Assembly: GCA_001662425.1 (NCBI GenBank)
Contig: BDDC01000556.1
Coordinates: forward strand, 4,007 to 29,756
Reading direction: 5' to 3'
DNA from: Chlamydomonas sphaeroides
Lineage: Eukaryota > Chlorophyta > Chlorophyceae > Chlamydomonadales > Chlamydomonadaceae
Length of the DNA: 25,750 bases
Shown here: piece by piece, positions 1 through 7,632 of the stretch
How the letters are laid out: each line of letters begins with the position of its first letter
Position numbering within the stretch: the first letter of the stretch is position 1
Notes under the pieces: model-generated
What the model was told of the DNA's origin: nothing
The model's input: the letters and a program-made list of their open reading frames with translations, nothing else
Database searches by the model: none
Position numbers and translations under genes: made by a program

Positions 1-13
1 ATGTTACGGGATA

Positions 14-18
14 TGTAA
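14..18 (+). terminator. Possible TGTAA poly(A) signal of an upstream gene
   Basis: TGTAA is the usual volvocine poly(A) signal. The gene it would serve is outside the window, so this is only a motif match. Confidence 0.25.
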
Positions 19-120
19 GGGGGCGAGCGCGGGCAGAGCCGGCCACTTCGGGACGGGGCGGGGCGGCGTTAAGCGACCTGGGGCCTCAGGACAGGAGGTC
101 GCCGGTACGGAGGTGGGGGC

Positions 121-181
121 AGGCCGCCTCCTGTGGTTGCCACGCTGGTTAAAAAGGGAAGGCCGCCTCCTGGGGTTGCCC
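121..181 (+). repeat. Short direct repeat, two 21-nt copies
   Basis: The copies at 121-141 and 161-181 share 20 of 21 bases (T versus G at one site) and start 40 bp apart. No function is evident. Confidence 0.6.
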
Positions 182-951
182 TCAGGTGGCCCTTCAAGCC
201 CCTACCCGGGCTCCGCCAGAGCTCGTCCTTTGGCCACAGCCGCCAGCCGGCGTCCTGCTACACGCACCTTCGGGTAGCGGCTGGGGTGCACGGACAGGCC
301 GGTCTGGGGTGCGCCTGGGGGATGGGGCCGGGGCGATGTGATGGGCAGAAGGCGTATGTTGCGCACGTGACGTGGGATGTTTGAGTGCAAAGCATCAGCC
401 TCATCCTCACCTGCATATGACAGAGGCGCCGAGGTGAACGCTGCCGGGGGTGAGCCCCCGGCTTGCGCAACGATGCGAACGCATCGCCGCTGCGTCGCGG
501 AGCTAGCTACCCTGCTGCATTGCGACCGGAACCGACAATGCAGTGCGCGCATGCTTGCGTGTGATCGCGTAGGGCCCGCGAAGGCGTTCCGTCACGAAAA
601 CAACTCAACCCCGCAGCACGGCAGCGTTTGCGGCACGGATTGGAGTTATGTTGCAACTCTACGGTTGGCAGCGATTGCGTCACACGAGCGACAACTGGCA
701 CAGGGGCATGTTCCACGGCAAGTGTCGCGTCCCCTGGGTCGCCTTGCCTTAGCCAGCGCCCGCATCGAGCCCCTGCTAGATGCCCCGAAGTTTTCGCGTG
801 TGAAACTGGTCGAGAAGGCCATTGGGGAGGGCCCTACGACCAGCAGGCGTTAAGCGGTTCCCTGGCTCGGTCCATGGCTCGACCGATGGCTGATACTTTG
901 TTGCGACCGACCCACTATTCGTGTTACCTTTCCAAGCCTTCATTCGCACTG

Positions 952-964
952 AGCTATATTATAG
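952..964 (+). promoter_or_regulatory. AT-rich TATA-like near-palindrome
   Basis: GCTATATTATAGC stands out in very GC-rich DNA just before the rhodanese gene. It is symmetric around its central base. It lies only about 20-30 nt before the first ATG (984). If it is a TATA box, transcription would begin almost at that ATG and the in-frame ATG at 993 would be the likelier start. Confidence 0.35.
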
Positions 965-983
965 CTTAGCAGACTCTTGAAGG

Positions 984-3397
984 ATGCAGACCATGCGTGC
1001 TCCCACCCGCACCGCGCCGGCCCGCGCCCGGCCGGCCGTCGTGTCTGTGCGCCCCTGCTCCGTGCGCGCTCCCTTCGGTGCCAGCAGCCAGCGCAAGGTC
1101 GCGGTCTTCGCCATCAAGCAGTGGTGAGCGCTGACTCGATCAATGGCCGGCTTGCAGCGCTCGCGACCACCAGCGAGCGTCCTGCACACAGACGCTTCTT
1201 TGCGACCTATGCTATGTAGGCCCGACCCTGACTTCATCAAGGAGACCCTCGCTGAGTTCCCTGAGAAGGGCCTTGCCACCGTTGAGGAGGCTCGGGTGAG
1301 CGCACGATGTATGCCGCACGGAAGGCGACGGATATTAACGTTGTTGGGCACAGCGCGCGGCGCTGGAGGACACGAGTCTGGTGTGTGCGAAAATGCAGGA
1401 TAAGCGCAGCTCGTTCCTGCACGCAACAGGATACCGCTCAGTCATATCAACTCAATAGTATGATTGCGTCCATCCGCACCTCTGCGGGGGCCGGTCGCTG
1501 GCCAGGGCCCTGGGGCGGCAGCGATGTGTGCTTACTCCCCAGGCCTGGCGCTGACCTCTCCTCACCCCCTTGCCTTCTCCCATCTCCCCGCCCCCCACGC
1601 ATGCACTACGTGATATAGTGCCTTTTTTCTAACGGCGGCTGGACCTGGCTGGACGTCCGCTCGACCCTGGAGTACGAGGAGGTTGGCAAGGTGCGCTTGT
1701 CAGGCCGTCCTGGGTGGGAGGAGGCTGCGGCTACGGAGCCTTCTTCGTGGCTCGGCGGGCCGGGCTAGGGAACGAGCGGCACTACATGATGTGTCTGCGC
1801 TTAACCGGGGCACTAACCCAGCACCCCCGCCTCTCCCACGTCCGTGTCCCGCAGGTCAAGGGCTCGGTGAACATCCCCTTCGTGACCCTCAAGCGCGTGT
1901 ACAACACCGAGACCCAGGAGCGCGAGATGAAGAAGACGCCCAACCCCGACTTCATCAAGCAGGTGTGCCCGCGGCGGCCACGTGGGGTGTGTGGGTGGAC
2001 GGCTGGGGTTGCGGCTGCTTGCGAAGGCGGGGCCGGGGGCGGGGATAAAGGACAGAACCTCATCCTCTCCTATGCACTGTACCCAGCCCACCCCAAGGTG
2101 CGCCCCACGGCTTCCCCACATGCCGCTGCACACACGCGCGGTTCTGTTTTACCTAACATTGGAACACACGCGCGCCCGCACGGCAACGAGCGCTTGAGGC
2201 CCCCGCCGCCGCCGCACCGCACCGCGGCGCGCACTGTCGGCCCAACCGCCAACGCGCCCCCTGCCCCTACACCAAAACACACACACACGTCTCAACCCCC
2301 CCAGGTCGAGAAGCGCTTCCCCGACAAGAACCACAAGCTCATGGTGGCTTGCTCCAACGGCAAGGCCTACAGGTGCGGGAGGTTGCACCTGGCGCCAGCC
2401 ACACGCATGCGGGGCCCATTCGCCAATGTGCAAAACACACCTAATCGAGCGTATATCAGTTGGTCGCATGTGCAGCGCGGCGCGCGATGGACCGGCGGTG
2501 GCTGGAGAGGGCAGCAGGCCTGGGTCACCCGGCGTGCCTGTGCGGACAGTGGAGCACCGGCGCCCGACTGCCTCGAGGCCGCGGAACCCCACGGCCAGCG
2601 GCCGATGGAGGCCCGGCAGCAGCGACCAGCCGCTGCACCTCTCTCTCGCCGCGGTCACGAACATTTCAATCGTCAGCCCCGCGCGTGCAGCTGTTGCCGC
2701 GGGCACAGCCCTCTGCAGCTCACACGCTCGCGTTGGCCAACCCGCGCTTTCCCCGGCCGAGCCGCGCACTAAGCAAAGATGGCGACGACTGGGGAGCTGG
2801 ATTAGTGTCGTATCCCCTGTACTTGGTCGTCAGCTTGCGCCACCGCGCTCACTATCCCCCGGGACATCCCCCTTCCCCCGGCCGTGCCGCAGCATTGACG
2901 CGCTGGAGGCCCTGGAGGAGGCCGGCTACGAGAACCTGTGCTTCGTGCGCGGCGGCTACAACGCCTGGTTCCGCGTCTTCGACAACAAGTTTACCCGCCG
3001 CAACTACGGCGAGTACCAGGTGCGACGAGAGGGCAGGAGAGGGGGTGGGCGGCCGAGCGTACATGGGCGCCTGTGCACGGCGATCAGCACCAGGACGCAG
3101 CCGGCAACGCGTGCGGCGCGGCGTGGGAGACGCCCCGCCCGATCCCGTTGCGTAACACGGCTACAGGCTGGGCTGGGGATGAAGCCGGATTCGTGCCGAT
3201 TCCGGCGGGGCTTGAGCCTGCTCGATCACCTCACCACGCCCTTTCCCCTCCCCTGCCCCACCCACGCTGCCCGCCATTAGGAGCGCCACGACGGCCACGA
3301 CCAGCTGGCCATGGGCGACTCCTGCGGCATCCACGCCTCGGGCGCCGGCTTCGACAAGGTCGACAAGGCCGACCGCTGGAGCCTGCCCGTCTACTAA
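984..3397 (+). CDS. Chloroplast rhodanese-like (sulfurtransferase-domain) protein, 7 exons
   Basis: Exons: 984-1123, 1220-1295, 1619-1690, 1855-1962, 2305-2372, 2893-3019, 3281-3397. Together they give 236 codons (235 aa), with every junction in phase at GT-AG sites. Residues 1 to about 45 are rich in Arg, Ala, Pro and Ser with few acidic residues, like an algal chloroplast transit peptide. The rhodanese fold follows: LDVR at 83-86, then GSVNIPF, the active-site loop CSNGKAYS with the candidate catalytic Cys148, and the C-terminal GGYNAW signature at about 175-180. Rhodaneses move sulfane sulfur between carriers, and many plant plastid members have unproven substrates. The Cys is kept, but the loop differs from the classic CRxGxR, so activity is uncertain. 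The acceptor of exon 3 (TATAG at 1614-1618) has a poor pyrimidine tract, but it is the only one that keeps frame. ATG 993 is an alternative start. Confidence 0.9.
2277..2288 (+). repeat. (AC)6 microsatellite in rhodanese intron 4
   Basis: Six AC units lie just before the acceptor of exon 5. Confidence 0.8.
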
Positions 3398-4408
3398 GCG
3401 GATCGCGCTTAGCACTTCGATTGGGTGGCCGCAGCGCTCGGCCTCTCGCCAGCGAGGCGAGGCGAGGCGGCGGGCGGCGGCGGCGGGCGTGGAGGCGGCA
3501 GCGCTCCGGCGGGGCCTGGCGGACGCAGCGGCGGCGCCATGCCGTGCCAGCGTTGCGGCGTTGGCTGGCGGAGGGTCCGCTGGCAGGCGGCTGCAGGCGG
3601 GGGCGTGTGGTGTGGCGGCGAAGGCAGCGAGCGGGTGGGCGGCGGCTCTGTCAGGGGTTGCGCCCGCGGGCTGCCGGCGGGGTGGCATAAGCGCGCAGCT
3701 GTAGAAGCGGCGCGGCGGCGGCTCTGGCGGCTGACAAGGCACCAAGCCGCGTGCGGCCCGGGCGTCTGGCCGGAGGACGGCCAGGCGGTAAGGGGGCCAC
3801 GCGGCGTGAGCAGCGTGGGACAGCGTGTGCTGAGGCGAGGCAATGCGCGGCACGCGAGGCCGGGCTGGCCTTGTGGAGGTATCGGGGGCGGGTGCGGGGC
3901 GGCGAGCAGGCACGAGCCCTGCCCGGCGGCCCGTGGCCCGCGGTGCGTACAGGCAGCAGGAGAGCGTGAGGGGCGAGGGCGCTGAGAGTCCCGCGAGGCG
4001 GGGCCCGATTTTGGGATGGGCAGCGCGGAGAGGGGCGATCAATGGCGGATACGTGTGCGAGGATACTGCTCGGAAACGGTGTCTGTGTAAGAATGTCGGT
4101 GTATACGAGCAACCGAGCAAACATCAGTGAGAAGCAGCGCAAGTCCCCCAGAGCTCGCAAGGTTCTCGGCGGAGCTCTGGTGGGGTCCGGCGGGCTGATG
4201 CGTGGGGGCAGGGATGCACAGTCAACGGCTGTCGTTGACCGTCGCGACGCGCTCGCGATCATGCGCGATGCAGACGACTTCTGCAGCCCCTACAGCCCCT
4301 TCACTCCATAACTGACTCGCTGGATCAAAGCAGTCTGCTGCCAGGTTCTGTACGAGCTTCGACCAAGTCCAGCAAAGCGTTGGCCTCGCACGTCCGTGCG
4401 ACGCAGCC
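3398..4408. other. Rhodanese 3' UTR and spacer before the first ABA4-like gene
   Basis: About 690 nt of GC-rich sequence full of GGC/GCG follows the rhodanese stop, up to a TGTAA at 4086-4090; this fits the long 3' UTRs usual in volvocine algae. The rest (about 4105-4408) is spacer, promoter and 5' UTR of the next gene. The frame of the ABA4-like start is open back to a TGA at 4313 with no other ATG. No other gene is supported. Confidence 0.6.
4086..4090 (+). terminator. TGTAA poly(A) signal, rhodanese gene
   Basis: It lies 689 nt after the stop codon on the coding strand, in the expected range for an algal 3' UTR, and no earlier copy was noticed. Confidence 0.55.
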
Positions 4409-5629
4409 ATGCCGATTTACGGGCTCCCTTACACAGATGAGCAGCTGTTCCAGGGAATAAACGTGGCGCTGCCCGGCTGGGTGGTGCTAACGCTTGCGCC
4501 GCGGTGGCGCCATTCGCAGACCGTGGCCGCGGTCTGCGCGCTGCTTGTCTCGGCCTTGTACACAGCTGCCATGCTTACGGTCATGTTGTCGCCACCAGAT
4601 GGCGAGGCAAGTCGGATCAGGTGCCGATACTGATGTACGGGATGGGGTAGCCCTTTGGTAGCGGGCAGGCAGCCACGCCTGGCCATTTGCGCGCCGCCCT
4701 CAATTCACTGCAGACACTGACATCGGCGGACCTGTTCACATATAACGTAAGCGGTCTGGCACTGAGCGCGTCCCAGCGGCGCATGGCGAACTGCGGGCTC
4801 GGCTTGACACCGCCGTACCCGCTGCCGCGCCGGCCCCTGCCCGCCCAGGGCGTGGCGCGCGCGCTCGCCACCAAGGCGCTGGTGCTGCCCTGCTGGGTGC
4901 ACTACTACGCATTCGACCTGTGAGGCCGCAAGGAACCGCAACGTCTGTAGCGGGGCCGGCCAGCTGGCAGTGCCGCGCTGGCAGCGCTGGGCAGCGCCGG
5001 GGCGGCGCTGTTGCTCCCACGTATGGCGCCATGCAGTGTGGTCCCCCTATTCCCCACCCCGCCCGACAGCTGGGTGGGCCGCTGGATTGCGGCCGACTCG
5101 GTGGCGCGGGGCGTGCCGCAGCTGCTGCTGGTGCCGTGCCTGGCACTCACTTTCCTCTTGGGTAAGCCCCGAGCCGAGGCCTGGGTTAGGCGCGCCCACG
5201 GCGCAGCGGGCCGGCAGGTATCGGCGCCTCCAAGCGACAAGGCGGCTGCAGCTGCTGCGCCTCCGCACCCCGGTCGTGAAGAGACGAGGGGGACATGGGG
5301 CCGGGAGCTTTGCATTCGCTGCTTGCTGGTCTGCCGCCGCGTCCACAGCCATGCCAGCTTGCGTCGCAGGATCAGCGTGGAAGTCATGGAAGGGTACCTG
5401 CGACAACCGCAAGTACTGGCAGCCCGGGGACTAGACCGGTTGGCAGCCATGCCTGCTTGGCCCGTTGAACCGTGTCCTCCGCGGCCTGCTAGTGAGCGCC
5501 GCTGCGTCCGCTTGCCTCCCGCCCGCAGGCCCTGCCGGCCTGCTGCTCTACTTCCTGCTGCGCCTCCCCTTCAACAAGGAAGCCAAGCAGGCCTCGGGGG
5601 CGGCCGGCAAGCGGAGCAAGCGGGCGTAG
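4409..5629 (+). CDS. ABA4-like (DUF4281) membrane protein, copy A, 5 exons
   Basis: Exons: 4409-4606, 4714-4746, 4849-4919, 5070-5161, 5529-5629; 165 codons (164 aa). The family (PF14108) includes plant ABA4, a plastid-envelope protein needed for neoxanthin synthesis; many relatives are uncharacterised. Visible are four hydrophobic stretches: about 16-30 (with LPGW), 39-61, 87-107 (LPCWVHYYAFDLWVGRW) and 116-144 (QLLLVPCL, then GPAGLLLYFLL). The tail is Lys/Arg-rich. The ORF track and the paralogue agree on the start MPIYGLPYTDEQ. No transit peptide precedes it and no upstream in-frame ATG exists, so plastid targeting is not shown. Intron 1 starts with GC (GCAAGT, 4607). Intron 2 (4747-4848) is 102 nt, in frame and stop-free, and copy B lacks it; if it is retained the protein gains 34 residues. 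The gene pairs tail to tail with copy B, which encodes a 164-aa protein that is clearly related. Confidence 0.9.
4607..4713 (+). other. GC-AG intron 1 of ABA4-like copy A
   Basis: The donor is GAG|GCAAGT, at the same codon where copy B has GAG|GTGCGG. GCAAGT is the usual context for the minor GC donor class. The acceptor is CTGCAG at 4708-4713. Reading through meets a stop at 4631-4633. Confidence 0.8.
4747..4848 (+). other. Stop-free 102-nt intron found only in copy A
   Basis: The GTAAGC donor and CCCAG acceptor are good, the length is 34 codons and no stop is present in frame. Copy B runs straight through the same place (TTTACATACGAG then GGTGTC). The family does not need the 34 residues, so splicing is the better model; retention would still give an in-frame protein. 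Confidence 0.7.
5500..5625 (+). repeat. Left arm of 126-bp perfect inverted repeat
   Basis: It covers 29 nt of the last intron of copy A and all of its last exon up to two nt into the final Ala codon. It is the exact reverse complement of 6091-6216 by eye. Confidence 0.93.
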
Positions 5630-6086
5630 CGAACAGCAGCGAGCGCTGTCGGGCGACGCGTGGATTGGGCTTGGCACAGGAGGGGGGCCTGGCAGTGGGC
5701 TGGACAGGGCCACGGGCGCGTGCCGTCAGCAACTGCCGCAGGGCCGTCGCGACGGGGCCGCCACTGCGGGTGCTGCATTGAGGCATGTGTGGGGATCGCT
5801 GACGGCGCTTGGACGTCCAAAACCCCTTGCTACACGCAACATGCCCGTATGCCGCGCAACGTCAACGCAATGGGCACACGCGCCAACCGCTAGCTAGCCT
5901 CACCCGCCGCCTGCAACACACCAGTGCCTTCCTATTGCACCTGGTATACATCGGACAGCAACACAGCCAACACATGCGCATCACAGCGCTCAGCCTGCCC
6001 TGACAATCGGCTGCACGGAAGTCGTGTGGCGTCTCCTGCAACGCCGGCAGCTGCCGACGCCGGAGCCCACGCGCCGTCCGTTCCAC
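5630..6086. other. Spacer between the two ABA4-like stop codons
   Basis: These 457 nt must hold both 3' UTRs, so they overlap or run into the opposite gene. I found no TGTAA on either strand here. The sequence is not itself palindromic and no gene is supported. Confidence 0.6.
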
Positions 6087-7289
6087 TTAGGCCCGCTTGC
6101 TCCGCTTGCCGGCCGCCCCCGAGGCCTGCTTGGCTTCCTTGTTGAAGGGGAGGCGCAGCAGGAAGTAGAGCAGCAGGCCGGCAGGGCCTGCGGGCGGGAG
6201 GCAAGCGGACGCAGCGTGGGGTGCACCGCGGGGCACGCCGCGACCTGCCAGTATGCCTGCAGCCTTGCGGGCGCACGGCCTACGCCTGGTGCCCGACAGG
6301 TCCCTCGGTGAAGACAGCCATGCCCGGCGAGCCGCGGACTTAGCTCACCCACAAACATGATGGCGGCAAGGCACGGCACCAGCAGCAGCTGCGGCACGCC
6401 CCGCACCACCGAGTCGGCCGCAATCCAGCGGCCCACCCAGCTGTCGGGCGGGGTGGGGGAGGGGGGAGGGCAGGGATACATGGGCATCAGCACGCAGGCT
6501 CCACGCGGGCGAGCACGCCTTGGACACACCGCGGCCCTGACAAGCGGGTGGCCACGCTAGGCGCATGCACATGCAGGCCCCCACAGCTCGAAGGTGGCAC
6601 TGCACTGCCGGTACCGACTACACCGCCAACCTATGGTGGCTAGGTGTAACCCCATCCAATCACACTATCTCTGGCAACGTAAGTAAACGTGGAAACCCAC
6701 AGGTCGAAGGCGGCGTAGTGCACCCAGCAGGGCAGCACCGCCAGGGGCTTGGCCAGGGTGCGGGTGACACCCTCGTATGTAAACATGTCGGAGAAGTCCA
6801 GCTTCTGGATAGGAGAGGCAAGGCAGCGGGAGCGCAGAGGATGGCCGGTGGCGGCAGTGAACGACGGAGACAGCAGGCGGGCGCGGACGCGGCGAGCACG
6901 TCCCTGACAGGCCATTCGGGCGAATCCTTGCTGGGAAAACGTGGCCCCAAGGTCGTTGGCAGCAGAGAGGCAGCATTGCTAGGTATGCGGTTGAGGTGCA
7001 CGTGGGGCGAGACCGGCTATGCTCTCGGCACGTACCCTAGCGGACGTCCTCCCGCCCCACTCGGCTGCCCCGCCCTGCACCAGCGCCGCACCTCTCCCTC
7101 TGGTGGCGACAACATGAACGTCAGCATAGTGGCCGCGTACAGGGCCGAAGCTAGCAGAGCCGAGACCATGGCCACGGTCTGCGAGTGGCGCCAGCGCGGC
7201 GCCAGTGCCAGCAGCAGCCAGCCGGGCAGCACCACGTTTATGCCCTGAAACAGCTGCTCATCGGTGTACGGGAGCCCGTAGATCGGCAT
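6087..7289 (-). CDS. ABA4-like (DUF4281) membrane protein, copy B, 4 exons
   Basis: Exons in coding order: 7289-7092, 6804-6701, 6440-6349, 6187-6087; 165 codons (164 aa), the same length as copy A. The domain layout is the same as in copy A: LPGW in the first hydrophobic stretch, LPCWVHYAAFDLWVGRW in the third, and GPAGLLLYFLL near the end. Exon 1 differs from copy A at scattered residues. The region after LVPCLA also differs (AIMFV versus LTFLL). The last exon is identical to copy A at the protein level, and at the DNA level up to the last two nt of the final Ala codon and the stop. All introns are GT-AG. Introns 1 and 2 differ in length from those of copy A (287 versus 107 nt; 260 versus 150 nt). 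No transit peptide is visible. It shares a 343-bp divergent upstream region with the methyltransferase gene. A neoxanthin-related role is possible from the family but not shown. Confidence 0.9.
6091..6216 (-). repeat. Right arm of 126-bp perfect inverted repeat
   Basis: Partner of 5500-5625, covering most of the last exon of copy B and 29 nt of the intron before it. The loop between the arms is 465 nt. Confidence 0.93.
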
Positions 7290-7632
7290 GGCTGTAGGCA
7301 GCGAGTGAGCTAGGCAAATGCCAAGGATGTTTCGCCTGGAAGCTGGAGCGCTCTGCGATCAAGCGACACAGTGGTGTGCAGCCTGTTATTAGTGGAGGCA
7401 CTGCGAAATGGGGCGTGTGTAGGGCGATCGGCGAAGACCAACCGATCATGGGTCGGCACTGGCCACCAGGACAAGCGTACATCCAAGCCGGGGAACAACC
7501 TGTCGGTGCTCCACATCACTGAACGCAGTGACCTGCCGGCGCTGTTGCTCCCGACACGGCATGCCGCCCAACACACTCTGAACATCGGGGGACAAGGGCG
7601 CGCGAACGCTTGGAGGCGTAGTGCCATCAATC
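7290..7632. other. Divergent upstream region of copy B and methyltransferase gene
   Basis: These 343 nt must hold both promoters and 5' UTRs. I see no clear TATA box on either strand, and no clear similarity to the upstream region of copy A; homology between the paralogues appears to stop near their start codons. Confidence 0.5.

Larger units (their letters stand above)
1..983. other. Intergenic / upstream region, no supported gene
   Basis: I see no convincing coding exon here; the open frames lack family similarity and splice structure. A TGTAA at 14-18 could be the poly(A) signal of a + strand gene lying to the left. Two copies of a 21-nt motif, differing at one base, lie at 121-141 and 161-181. 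The right end contains the rhodanese promoter, with an AT-rich near-palindrome at 952-964. Confidence 0.5.
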
